Shown here: in pieces, positions 41,781 through 50,506 of the stretch
Layout of the letters: every line of letters begins with the position of its first letter
Position numbering within the stretch: position 1 is the stretch's first letter
DNA from: Paenibacillus sp. RC67
GTDB taxonomy: Bacteria > Bacillota > Bacilli > Paenibacillales > NBRC-103111
Length of the DNA stretch: 64,000 bases
NCBI RefSeq assembly: GCF_030020805.1
Contig: NZ_CP125098.1
Coordinates: 7,793,501-7,857,500 of the forward strand
Direction: 5' to 3'
Notes under the pieces: model-generated
Told to the model about the DNA's origin: nothing
Seen by the model: only the letters and a program-made list of their open reading frames with translations
The model's database searches: none
Program-made: the position numbers and the translations under genes

Positions 41781-44468
41781 TTACGGCTCTATTGAAGCCT
41801 CATTCAAATGCAAAATAAGCACGAAGCCGCGGGTGCCGTCCAAGCGAATTCTATCGCCGTCCTTGATTCGGCTGGTGGCTCCTTCGATGCCGACGACGGC
41901 TGGAATGCCGTACTCCCGTGCGACTACGGCGCCGTGGGTCATCAGCCCGCCGACCTCCATGACTAGGCCGATGGCGGAATGAAACAGCGGCGTCCAGCCC
42001 GGGTCGGTGAACGGGGCGATCATGATCTCGCCCTTGTTCAGCTTGGCTTCGTCGGGACGCAGCACGACGCGGGCGATGCCCTCCACGACACCGACCGAGA
42101 CGGGTGTGCCGATCAGAGCTCCTTCCGGCGCATCCTTCCGTTGGAGGGTACCTGTAATGATCTCGCCCTCGCTAGTCATGAGCCGCGGAGGGGTAAGAGC
42201 TTGGAAGCGCTCATAGTCGCGCTTCCGCTCACTAATCGTCTCCGTCAGGTGGACCGTGGCTCCGCCTCGGGTCAGTTGGAGCACTTCATCCAATGTCAGA
42301 TAGAAGATATCCTCCTCTGTCTGAAGCAGGCCTTGGGCGACCAAAGACTTTGCCTCTTCCAATAGCGCTTGGCGGATGAAGCCGAACAAACGAATCATCA
42401 CATATTTTGGATGCTCCCGGACACCCATCATATGACGGAACACTCGAATCATGCGAGACATTAGCTTCGCTTTGAACCATCCGAATGGCAGCTCACGTAC
42501 TCGGCTTATGAGCTCACGGGCCGCCGCTTCAGCCTCCTCAGCACCTTGCGCAAATCGCTCCCTATGCTCGCCCGGCTGCATCGTGCGCATATGGTTCTCG
42601 ATCGAGGGAAGCAGTGCCCCCGGATCATCGCGCCATCTCCTGCGTGTTACATCGATCTCGCCCGGGCAGCGCATGCCGTACAGCTTCATAAACCGATCCC
42701 ACTGCTGCAGGAAGGCTTCGCCACCTTCTGCTTGGTGCAGCCGGCTTCGCAAGCTATCGTCCTTGCCCTCCTGAATGATCGCCGCAACCTCCGGATGCTT
42801 CCTCGCGATATCGGCCAAATCGCCGATCATCAGTCCCAGCTCGCTCGTTACGTTGCCGGGCAGCGATTTATTAAGCACATGGATCGTTTCCTTATCTCCT
42901 AACCACTTCTCCGCCAATGCTTGGACCAGTCTCAAAGAGATAATGCCTGACAACGGAAAGGGCATAACGCGAGGGAACAGGGTGAGAAGCACCGATCCCG
43001 CCAGCTCCTGAATGCGAAGGATTCGTTCCTCCCCAACTGCGCCTGCCAGTCGGGCTTCTCCCTGCTCCACGAAGGCTTCCGTCCATTCCTTCACCTCTTG
43101 AGCCGCTTGTGAAGGGGAAGCGAGCAAGAGATTGCGCACAGCTCTTCCGGCAATAGGTGCGACAAATCGCAAAATATGCAGCTTAAGTCCCGGCACGGGC
43201 GCCAAGCCACGCACGAAGGAGTCTCGCTGCACATACTCGGCGACACCGCTCGCCATCAGCTCGTCGATCCCGCTTAGCAGCTTCGGAAACAGCCTCCGGG
43301 CAGGCTTCAGGTTGAACAGCTTCGTAATATCGATAAATATTCTTCCGCCTGCGGTATAAGTCAGCTTGCTCTCCTCTCGAAGCGACGGTTTAATGAAGGG
43401 GATTACCGTTCGCAATACGGACAGCCCCATAGGCTTCATAGCATCCGTCATCATTTGCTGATGACCAAAGGAAAGAAGAATGTGAGGCGATTCTCCCGGA
43501 CTCACTGATACTTTGGGAAGCGGATAGAGCGACGTAATCGGACGGCTTTGCACAATGTAGAGTCTGCCTTCCTCATAACACCATTCAATATCCTGATCGG
43601 TGCCGTAATGAGCCTTAATCTTTTCCCCCAACGCAGCAAGCTCATGAATTAACCCATCACTGAGCGCCTGCTTCTCCTGCATTTCTGCCGGCAAATCTCG
43701 CGTCTCCGTCCCGCCCTCGGGTAAAGAGAAGACAGCTACCTTCTTCTTCGCGATCTTCTTCGATACGATCTCGCCCGATCGAACCTGATACAGATCGGCC
43801 GATACGATCCCGGATACCAGAGCTTCCCCCAGCCCGAAGCTGGCGTCAATCGAAACGATCCCTCTATGACCACTGATTGGATCTGCCGTGAACATAATGC
43901 CCGATACCTCGGGGAATATCATTTGCTGTACTACGACGGATAAAAGCACCGAACGATGATCGAAGCCATTCTTCGCCCTATACGATATCGCCCGGGCCGT
44001 GAACAAAGAGGCCCAGCATTTGCGGATCGATTGAAGCAGCTGCTCCTCACCCCGCACATTCAAATAAGTGTCCTGCTGCCCCGCGAAAGAAGCGGAAGGC
44101 AAATCCTCTGCAGTCGCGCTGGAACGAACGGCATACGATTTATGTTCGCCCGATTGACGCCAATGCTCAAGAACGCTGGCCTCAATCTCAGCTGGAATGG
44201 TTACAGTGACCAAATAGTCGCGAATATCGTTACCGAGTGCTGTGATTTCCTCTAATTGATCGGCTTTCACACCCTCCAGACGCCCAAAATAGGTCTCCAT
44301 CAGGTCGCTTTGTTCGATAAATGCCCGATAGGCTGCCGTCGTCACGCAAAAACCAGGCGGAACATTAAAGCCGGCACGAGTCATTTCCCCCAGGTTGGCT
44401 CCTTTACCTCCCACAAGCGGCAAACTAAATTTATCGATCTGTTGAAAATCCAATACGCAGCCGTCCAT
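41781..44468 (-). CDS. Rifampicin phosphotransferase-like (PEP synthase-related) enzyme
   Basis: An 895-residue protein in three parts: an ATP-grasp nucleotide domain to about residue 320 (VGGKGANLGEM; YAVRSSATAEDLPSASFAGQ), a long substrate domain (about 330-780, with GMRCPGEIDVTRRRW), and a C-terminal swivelling phosphohistidine domain (His845 in GGLMTHGAVVAREYG). This is the order and length of rifamycin-inactivating Rph enzymes, which move the beta phosphate of ATP to the drug. True PEP synthases are shorter or differ at the C-terminus. ATG 44468 has AAGGAG ten bases before. A TetR gene lies 14 bp upstream. Confidence 0.8.
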   Translation of the reverse strand: MDGCVLDFQQIDKFSLPLVGGKGANLGEMTRAGFNVPPGFCVTTAAYRAFIEQSDLMETYFGRLEGVKADQLEEITALGNDIRDYLVTVTIPAEIEASVLEHWRQSGEHKSYAVRSSATAEDLPSASFAGQQDTYLNVRGEEQLLQSIRKCWASLFTARAISYRAKNGFDHRSVLLSVVVQQMIFPEVSGIMFTADPISGHRGIVSIDASFGLGEALVSGIVSADLYQVRSGEIVSKKIAKKKVAVFSLPEGGTETRDLPAEMQEKQALSDGLIHELAALGEKIKAHYGTDQDIEWCYEEGRLYIVQSRPITSLYPLPKVSVSPGESPHILLSFGHQQMMTDAMKPMGLSVLRTVIPFIKPSLREESKLTYTAGGRIFIDITKLFNLKPARRLFPKLLSGIDELMASGVAEYVQRDSFVRGLAPVPGLKLHILRFVAPIAGRAVRNLLLASPSQAAQEVKEWTEAFVEQGEARLAGAVGEERILRIQELAGSVLLTLFPRVMPFPLSGIISLRLVQALAEKWLGDKETIHVLNKSLPGNVTSELGLMIGDLADIARKHPEVAAIIQEGKDDSLRSRLHQAEGGEAFLQQWDRFMKLYGMRCPGEIDVTRRRWRDDPGALLPSIENHMRTMQPGEHRERFAQGAEEAEAAARELISRVRELPFGWFKAKLMSRMIRVFRHMMGVREHPKYVMIRLFGFIRQALLEEAKSLVAQGLLQTEEDIFYLTLDEVLQLTRGGATVHLTETISERKRDYERFQALTPPRLMTSEGEIITGTLQRKDAPEGALIGTPVSVGVVEGIARVVLRPDEAKLNKGEIMIAPFTDPGWTPLFHSAIGLVMEVGGLMTHGAVVAREYGIPAVVGIEGATSRIKDGDRIRLDGTRGFVLILHLNEASIEP

Positions 44469-44482
44469 CCCACACACTCTCC

Positions 44483-45058
44483 TTATTCCTTGTCGTTTGC
44501 TCGGATCCCTTCAAATAACAACGTGAATAATGTGTCTGCGACTTCTACCATCGCCACCCCATGCTTGGCTGCAAAATCCGGCCGCACATAACGTTGAATG
44601 CTATCCATCAGGATAACGGATGTAAGCTTCGGATTCAGGTTGCGGATCAACCCTTGCTGCTGAGCCTGTACAAGCAGCTCTTCCATAAAAGACAGCTGGT
44701 GTGCCCGAAACGCCTCCAATCGGCTCCATAACCCGGGAATGAACTTTTGTACGTCCTCCAGAAATAACGGATTCAACTGTAGGATCTCCCGCTTAATGCT
44801 TGTAAAGACGGCACGGAATACCTCAATAGGACTACCCTGTATCTTTTTGGCTTTGGCAATTCGGCTTTCGATTGTACTCAGTGTAAGCTCCAGAACTGCT
44901 TCCGCGATCTGCTCTTTGCCAGTGAAATACGTATATAATGTCTTCTTGCTCATACCCAGCTCCGAAGCGAGCTCGCTTAAGGTCGCGCTGCGATACCCTT
45001 TAGCTTTGAATAGCTCTGCTGCCGCTTGCAAGATGCGTAATCGTATGACTTCATCCAT
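44483..45058 (-). CDS. TetR-family regulator upstream of the Rph-like gene
   Basis: A 191-residue TetR protein: helix-turn-helix at about residues 25-50 (SATLSELASELGMSKKTLYTYF), then an all-helical ligand domain. GGAGG precedes the ATG. It forms a two-gene operon with the Rph-like enzyme, so it is likely its own repressor, relieved by an unknown inducer. Confidence 0.87.
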   Translation of the reverse strand: MDEVIRLRILQAAAELFKAKGYRSATLSELASELGMSKKTLYTYFTGKEQIAEAVLELTLSTIESRIAKAKKIQGSPIEVFRAVFTSIKREILQLNPLFLEDVQKFIPGLWSRLEAFRAHQLSFMEELLVQAQQQGLIRNLNPKLTSVILMDSIQRYVRPDFAAKHGVAMVEVADTLFTLLFEGIRANDKE

Positions 45059-45259
45059 GACTATAACCTCCGATGACAGAAACCAAGGAAACTATTATAC
45101 GCCCCCTCGGTTTCCATTGTATATTTCGCAGCCGCTTCCGTCAATGAAGGACAAACTCCGCACTTGAACCTTTTTTATACAGCTTGGTACAATGTAGTCA
45201 CATCAATGGATTTATAGGATCGAGTGAACTTGAAGCAGATGAACGAACGGAGGGTACCT

Positions 45260-46081
45260 ATGATACCGGAAGGCAATTTAAAAAGTAATGTGGATCGGTT
45301 CTCAGGTTTTGAAGATGTTTATGATACCAACCGCCCTGAGGCTCCTCTCAAAGTAATTGAGATTGTCTCAACCTATTTAGGAAAAAGGCCGTCGGTCGTT
45401 GCCGATATCGGCTGTGGAACCGGGCTGTCCTCATTTATTTGGAAGGACTCTGCCCAGCGTATCATCGGCGTCGAGCCCAATGACGATATGCGGGGAAAAG
45501 CGGTGCAGAAAGCCTCTGCTCTGAAGAATGCGGACCATATCACATTCATGAAATGCTTCTCCAATGAACTGGATATGGAGTCCGATTCCGTCGATATCAT
45601 TACATGCTCCCAATCGTTTCACTGGATGGAGCCTGTGAGCACCTTAAATGAAATATCCCGTGTACTGATCCCGGGCGGGGTGTTCGCCGCTTATGATTGC
45701 GATTGGCCGCCTACTCTGACATGGTCGATTGAGGAACAATACAATAACCTGATTCAAAAAGCAGATGATACGATCACTCGGCTTGTGCAAGAACCCGAGC
45801 AAGCACACAGATGGAGCAAGGATAAGCATCTGCAGCGTATCCGAGAGAGCGGCAAGTTCCGGTTCACGAAGGAAATCGTGTTCCACAACTCGGAGCTTTG
45901 CAACGCCCAACGCTATGTGGGGCTGACGCTTAGTCAAGGCGGACTGCAAACTGTGTTCAAGCTGGGGGCCTCCGACTTGGATGCCGATATCGCCACATTC
46001 AAAGCGGATGTAGAAGCGTACTTCCAAGGAAGAACGTTGGAGGTCATGTTCAGCTACCGGATGCGGATTGGCGTTAAGTAA
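45260..46081 (+). CDS. SAM-dependent class I methyltransferase
   Basis: A 273-residue methyltransferase with motif I VADIGCGTGLSS near residue 45, acidic loop IGVEPND, and the motif CSQSFHWM typical of the UbiE/YcgJ-like group. ATG 45260 is chosen since GGAGGG lies five bases before. It has its own terminator and no pathway neighbours; substrate unknown. Confidence 0.83.
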   Translation: MIPEGNLKSNVDRFSGFEDVYDTNRPEAPLKVIEIVSTYLGKRPSVVADIGCGTGLSSFIWKDSAQRIIGVEPNDDMRGKAVQKASALKNADHITFMKCFSNELDMESDSVDIITCSQSFHWMEPVSTLNEISRVLIPGGVFAAYDCDWPPTLTWSIEEQYNNLIQKADDTITRLVQEPEQAHRWSKDKHLQRIRESGKFRFTKEIVFHNSELCNAQRYVGLTLSQGGLQTVFKLGASDLDADIATFKADVEAYFQGRTLEVMFSYRMRIGVK

Positions 46082-46098
46082 TTTTACGTGATCAGCAT

Positions 46099-46137
46099 AA
46101 AAAAGCATCAAAGACGTTATCGGTCTTTGATGCTTTC
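46099..46137. terminator. Bidirectional terminator
   Basis: AAAGCATCAAAGAC and GTCTTTGATGCTTT form a perfect 14-bp stem between convergent genes. Confidence 0.9.
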
Positions 46138-46146
46138 CTTGTTATA

Positions 46147-46785
46147 TTAAGCTTCGCCAACTACAGTAAAGCGTTCGTTAATATGCTGCGGTTGTTCGAT
46201 TTCATCCACTAAGGCGATTGCATAGTCTGCATAGCTCACATGGCTGTTTCCTTGCGAGTTCACCAGCAGGTTGTCTTTCCCTTTTTGATAGGTGCCTGTT
46301 CTTCTTCCTTCCGGATTAAAGAAAGCAGAAGGACTGATGAACGTCCATTTAATGCCCGTAGATTGCTGCAGATCTTCAAGATTTTTACCTTGATTCGACG
46401 CCGTTGCAAAATACTCTTTAGGGAATTCCGGCGTATTTACCAAACGTACCGTTTTTTGCTCGTCAACGAACAGGCTGCCCGCTCCACCTACTACGATCAA
46501 TCTTGTTTGTGGCGCACCCTTCAGCGCTTCAATCAGCACTTTTCCTGCTTCCACATGCAAATGCTCTTGCCCTGCAGGCGCTCCAAAAGCATTCACCACG
46601 GCGTCAAACCCTTTAATATCATCCGCGGTAAGCTTGAATACGTCTTTCTCCACTACTGCAATACCTTGATCATTGACTTTAGAAGCGTCTCTTACGAAAG
46701 CCGTCACTTGATGACCCCTGCTTACCGCTTCCTGTACGATTAGGCTTCCTGCTTTTCCTGCTGCTCCGATAACTGCGATTTTCAT
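46147..46785 (-). CDS. NAD(P)-binding protein (YwnB/NmrA-like)
   Basis: A 212-residue Rossmann protein with VIGAAGKAGSLIVQEAVSRG at the N-terminus and no SDR catalytic tetrad that I can see. AGGAGG precedes the ATG. It belongs to the atypical SDR group that includes B. subtilis YwnB. It lies 43 bp downstream of a DsbA-family gene and probably shares its promoter and operators, which suggests redox or electrophile stress. Confidence 0.82.
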   Translation of the reverse strand: MKIAVIGAAGKAGSLIVQEAVSRGHQVTAFVRDASKVNDQGIAVVEKDVFKLTADDIKGFDAVVNAFGAPAGQEHLHVEAGKVLIEALKGAPQTRLIVVGGAGSLFVDEQKTVRLVNTPEFPKEYFATASNQGKNLEDLQQSTGIKWTFISPSAFFNPEGRRTGTYQKGKDNLLVNSQGNSHVSYADYAIALVDEIEQPQHINERFTVVGEA

Positions 46786-46828
46786 TGATAATTCCTCCTA
46801 ATGTATGTTGTTTTATATAAAATAAGAA

Positions 46829-47479
46829 TTAGCAAGTTTCATCCAGCTTGCAGCTTAACCCCTCGGTTAAGCCAGATTTTCCTTTAGCGAGCTGCCGCTC
46901 GATTACCTGTTCAATCATTTCTTTTCCTACGGCTCCCTGCAGCCGCTCATCTCCAATAATGAAGGTAGGAACTGCCGTTATACCAGCCTTCTCATAAGCA
47001 TGTTGAAGGGCTGTCTCTTGAGCTTGCTTATATCGACCGGTTGCCAACGCATCTCGAAACTCTACCTCATTCAGCCCGATTTCCACTGCAACCTTAGTGA
47101 GTATTTCTGGATTACCAATGTCCTGCTCATCTTGGAAGAATGCCCGAAAAACCTTATTTATATATTCATTACCCTTCCCCTGCTCGCTAGCATAATGGAA
47201 GCCTTCAAAGGCTAATCCGGTATATGGATGCGGCGATACTCGAGGAAGCTTCATGTCTACTCCCCACTTTTGGGCAGTCGGAGTAATGTAAGATTCCCAG
47301 CCTTTCAGCTTCGAGGGGTCCTCCCACGGATCGATAGGAGGTGCAGGATTAGGACGTAGCTCAAACGGCATCCATTCGATCTCCACGTCCTTATCCCGAA
47401 TCGCTTCTTCTAGCGGCGCTTTCGCCAAAAAGCAAAAGGGGCATATAAAATCGGAATAAGCTTGAATCCTTAAAGTCAT
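46829..47479 (-). CDS. DsbA-family (FrnE-like) oxidoreductase
   Basis: A 216-residue thioredoxin-fold protein with an inserted helical domain, active site FICPFCF and cis-Pro region GITAVPTFII. This is the FrnE/HCCA-isomerase type of DsbA relative, which works in the cytoplasm. No signal peptide. A pair of cysteines sits at the extreme C-terminus (SCKLDETC), possibly a resolving pair. AAAGGAG lies about twelve bases before ATG 47479. Confidence 0.85.
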   Translation of the reverse strand: MTLRIQAYSDFICPFCFLAKAPLEEAIRDKDVEIEWMPFELRPNPAPPIDPWEDPSKLKGWESYITPTAQKWGVDMKLPRVSPHPYTGLAFEGFHYASEQGKGNEYINKVFRAFFQDEQDIGNPEILTKVAVEIGLNEVEFRDALATGRYKQAQETALQHAYEKAGITAVPTFIIGDERLQGAVGKEMIEQVIERQLAKGKSGLTEGLSCKLDETC

Positions 47480-47542
47480 AACGTAGTATTCATCTCCTTT
47501 CACAGATTATACAAAGGGCCGTGTAAGCCCGATCTTCCGATT

Positions 47543-47561
47543 TGTAACAACAATAGTTACA
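47543..47561. promoter_or_regulatory. Operator 1 of a pair (TGTAAC-N7-GTTACA)
   Basis: TGTAACAACAATAGTTACA is an inverted repeat with 6-bp arms, 64 bp before the DsbA-family start. Confidence 0.65.
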
Positions 47562-47631
47562 TGTTTGTCTAAAAAAATGCAGCCTACTTCAGTCAACTTG
47601 TCATCGTTAGCTAACCTCAGCGGCCATCACC

Positions 47632-47650
47632 TGTAACCATTATAGTTACA
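47632..47650. promoter_or_regulatory. Operator 2 of a pair (TGTAAC-N7-GTTACA)
   Basis: TGTAACCATTATAGTTACA has the same arms as operator 1 and lies 89 bp from it. It could act on the leftward DsbA operon or on the rightward GT-C gene. Confidence 0.65.
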
Positions 47651-47789
47651 TTTCTTAGTTGTTGTCAACCCCTGTTTATTTCATCCCTAAACATTAAGCC
47701 AACTGTCAGCTGCTCTTAAGCTGTATTTCAGTTTCTAGAGCCATAATAGGTCATATACTTAGACAATGACCAAGGAGGGAGAATGCCTC

Positions 47790-49526
47790 ATGTCTCTCTT
47801 GAAAAACCATAAAACAAGTGCAGCCCTGCTCCTTATCCTGCTTCTATCAATAGGGACTTGCGTCTATTCGTTATGGAGCTACGGCAATACCTCTGCGGCA
47901 GGTACTTCTTCATGGCAGCAAGGCTCTCCGCAAGGAGGTTTCGGACAGCAAAGAGGAAGCTTCGCTACTGGCAAGGAAAACGTACATGAAGGGCAGTCGT
48001 CCACTCCTTCCTCTGATAATCGTAGGAGTACGGCCGAGCGGCAGCAGCCCCCTGCGGCAAATTCAGGCACCATAGATGGATCTCTCGATCACATTGGAAA
48101 TACAGGAAGCGGACGAGGTATGCCTGGACAGGGCGGCGGGCGATTCGGCGGGCCCGCGATGGGCGGCTCGAGCACCTCCTCTAAATATGCCGTACCGCTC
48201 GCAGGGTACGCCGTTCTATTCTTTGGTGCAGCGGCAGCCGCACTATACCTGACTCGCCGAGGCCGCGGCACACTGCAGCTTCAAGAGAGGGAGCAGCGAA
48301 TATGGGTGTGGTCCATATTGGGGACAGGACTATTCCTGCGGATCGCTGCAGCTCCATGGATTCCGGGGCATATGGACTTGAACTTGTTTAAGAGCTGGGC
48401 GACATCCGCCGCGAAGAGCTTACCCGGCTTTTACTTGAACGGTTCGAGCGACTACCCACCGTTCTATGTATATATTTTGTACGTTACCGGCAAGCTTGCT
48501 GCTAATCCAGCCTTGAGCCCTTACTACTCACTGCTGCTCAAGCTTCCGTCGATGGCTGCCGATGCAGCAACTGCGTACCTGCTTTATCGGGCGGCGCGCA
48601 AGTTCGTATCGTTCGAGATCATCCTGCTGATTGCGGCTCTCTATATTGGGAATCCGGCTATTTTCATTAATTCTACCTTTTGGGGACAGGTGGATTCGTT
48701 CTTCACCCTATTAGTGGTTGGATCGCTAATGCTCCTCTACAGCAAAAAAATAGGCTGGGCCACCGTACTCTTAACTGTATCCGTGCTAATGAAACCGCAA
48801 GGGATCATTTACCTCCCAGTCCTGTTCTTTGAGCTTGTCCGAATGAGGCAAGTGAAGCCTTGGCTTATTGCCGCAGGCTCTGCGATACTAACCGTACTGG
48901 TTGTGATCATTCCGTTCTCACTTGGCCAAGACCCATCTTGGCTCTTGAAGCTTTATACGGGAACCGTCAACGAATATCCGTACGCATCGGTCAATGCTTA
49001 TAATTTGTTTGCTCTTCTCGGAGCGAACTATACGAAGGACACCGTTACCCTGTTCCTGTTCGATTATCATACATGGGGAATGGCCTTTATAGTTGCCATT
49101 ACCTTATTCTCTTGGTGGATGTATGCAAAGTGTGGGAATGTCCGCTTCGCCGCGGCTGCGGCGCTGATCCAAATTGCAGGGGTTTTCACTTTCTCTACAA
49201 GTATGCACGAGAGATATTTATTTCCTGCCGCAGCGCTGGCGCTGTTAGCCTTTGCCTATCTGCAGGATAGACGACTGCTGTGGCTGTCCATCGGGTTCAG
49301 CTTGACGATATTTATGAATACCTACGATATCTTGTACCATTCATCTTTCGGAGGCGGATCCTATAGCATTACCTTGTTCGTTACTTCAATCTTGAACATC
49401 CTATTGTGCGGCTGGCTTGCCAAAATCGCCTGGGATTATGCGAAAGGAAAAAAGCCCATTCCCGATATGCCTGCGATACAACATCCTCAGCTTCATGATA
49501 AGCCGCTCCACATACTGGATAAATAA
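47790..49526 (+). CDS. GT-C family membrane glycosyltransferase
   Basis: A 578-residue membrane protein. One N-terminal helix is followed by about 100 residues of Gly/Gln/Ser-rich, low-complexity sequence outside the membrane, then around ten more helices. The acidic loop PGHMDLNLFKSWA after the second long helix and FWGQVDSFFTLL further on are typical of GT-C enzymes that use a lipid-phosphate sugar (Gpi18/ALG6-like). ATG 47790 follows AAGGAGGGAG. It likely adds a sugar to a surface polymer or lipid. The low-complexity insert is unusual. Confidence 0.78.
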   Translation: MSLLKNHKTSAALLLILLLSIGTCVYSLWSYGNTSAAGTSSWQQGSPQGGFGQQRGSFATGKENVHEGQSSTPSSDNRRSTAERQQPPAANSGTIDGSLDHIGNTGSGRGMPGQGGGRFGGPAMGGSSTSSKYAVPLAGYAVLFFGAAAAALYLTRRGRGTLQLQEREQRIWVWSILGTGLFLRIAAAPWIPGHMDLNLFKSWATSAAKSLPGFYLNGSSDYPPFYVYILYVTGKLAANPALSPYYSLLLKLPSMAADAATAYLLYRAARKFVSFEIILLIAALYIGNPAIFINSTFWGQVDSFFTLLVVGSLMLLYSKKIGWATVLLTVSVLMKPQGIIYLPVLFFELVRMRQVKPWLIAAGSAILTVLVVIIPFSLGQDPSWLLKLYTGTVNEYPYASVNAYNLFALLGANYTKDTVTLFLFDYHTWGMAFIVAITLFSWWMYAKCGNVRFAAAAALIQIAGVFTFSTSMHERYLFPAAALALLAFAYLQDRRLLWLSIGFSLTIFMNTYDILYHSSFGGGSYSITLFVTSILNILLCGWLAKIAWDYAKGKKPIPDMPAIQHPQLHDKPLHILDK

Positions 49527-49573
49527 ACGGTACATGGACAAATACAGCCGAGATGGGAACGCGAGAAATAAAT

Positions 49574-49608
49574 GGCATCCTCGTCTTAAGCGACGGGATG
49601 CCTTTTTT
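49574..49608 (+). terminator. Terminator of the GT-C gene
   Basis: GGCATCC and GGATGCC with inner CGTC/GACG pairing, then six T. Confidence 0.85.
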
Positions 49609-49621
49609 GTATAAGATATAC

Positions 49622-49841
49622 TTATTTCTTCTTAACCGTAATCGTCCATGAAGCATCACCGATTTGTTCATACTCCGTAATCGTATGGCCTTCTTCAGCT
49701 GCCCAGAGGAATGCTTTCTGTCGCTTGAATACAATCAAAATCTACAACCAGCTCATCCCCGCTATTCAGCGATTGGATCGCTTCCTTAGCTTCCTCGTAA
49801 TCCTATATTTTCAACAAGGCATCAGATAGCTTATAGCTCAT
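49622..49841 (-). pseudogene. Decayed TusA-like sulfurtransferase gene
   Basis: From ATG 49841 the frame gives MSYKLSDALLKI, an in-frame TAG, DYEEAKEAIQSLNSGDELVV and DFDCIQATESIPL, then a stop; after a frame shift near 49715 it continues WAAEEGHTITEYEQIGDASW and TITVKKK to TAA 49622. The pattern DFDC-QATESIP-WAAEEGH-IGDASW-IT is that of TusA/YeeD-like small sulfurtransferase-fold proteins. The N-terminal CPxP part is absent. One stop and at least one indel make it inactive. Confidence 0.65.
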
Positions 49842-49927
49842 TAACCTCTGTGCTAAAAAGAACTTTTAACTGCTAAGAAGATAGGGAATTGTTTCATGTG
49901 GAACATTCTGACTTTATTGGCTCTGCG

Positions 49928-50506
49928 TCAAATTATGTCCGCGGCTAGCGTCCTAGAACTTCCTTTTTTACACTTAAACACCCATGCCGGAGGAATATTC
50001 ATCCAAGTGTATCCCGTATCCATCGTTGGGAAATGCATCCGAAAATGCTCCTTCAGCAGCAGCGTATATTGAAAAGCCACAAAAGTTCCGTTTTCCGCTA
50101 AAGCATCGTGTATCGCATCAAACAGTTGTTCCTTCAGCTCGTAAGAAAAGTTCGCAAAGGGAAGCCCCGAAATGATCAGGTCGAACGGTTTGCCAGTATC
50201 CCTTACAATTTCACCCAACCTAAGAGCGTCATCACATAGGGTCAGATCTGGATATCGTCTCGCCAAATCGCTTCGGAAAGCTTCGTTTTGTTCAAACAAA
50301 AATAATTGGCTTGAAGCATTTCTATGTCGCTGAATATACTCAGTAAACACACCCGTACCAGGGCCAAGCTCTGCGATCTGATCCATTTTGTGCCAAGGCA
50401 AAGTAACCGGCAGCATTTTGCGGATTAAGAACCCCGAGCTCGGGATTACACTGCCCACTTGTCCTGAGTTTACGAGGAACTCTCCGAGAAAAGAAGGCTT
50501 TTTCAT
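49928..50506 (-). CDS. SAM-dependent methyltransferase (phospholipid N-methyltransferase-like)
   Basis: A 192-residue protein with FLVNSGQVGSVIPSS at the start, SAM motif AELGPGTGVFTEYI, and the NPPY-like ISGLPFANF. It resembles PmtA-type phospholipid N-methyltransferases and rRNA adenine dimethylases; FxxxPxxVGS-like N-termini favour the lipid enzymes. ATG 50506 overlaps the ABC permease stop (ATGA), so it is translated from the same operon. Confidence 0.78.
   Translation of the reverse strand: MKKPSFLGEFLVNSGQVGSVIPSSGFLIRKMLPVTLPWHKMDQIAELGPGTGVFTEYIQRHRNASSQLFLFEQNEAFRSDLARRYPDLTLCDDALRLGEIVRDTGKPFDLIISGLPFANFSYELKEQLFDAIHDALAENGTFVAFQYTLLLKEHFRMHFPTMDTGYTWMNIPPAWVFKCKKGSSRTLAADII

Noticed and set aside
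47879..48271. Proline/cysteine-rich minus-strand frames
   Set aside because: They are reverse readings of the Gly/Gln-rich segment of the GT-C gene.
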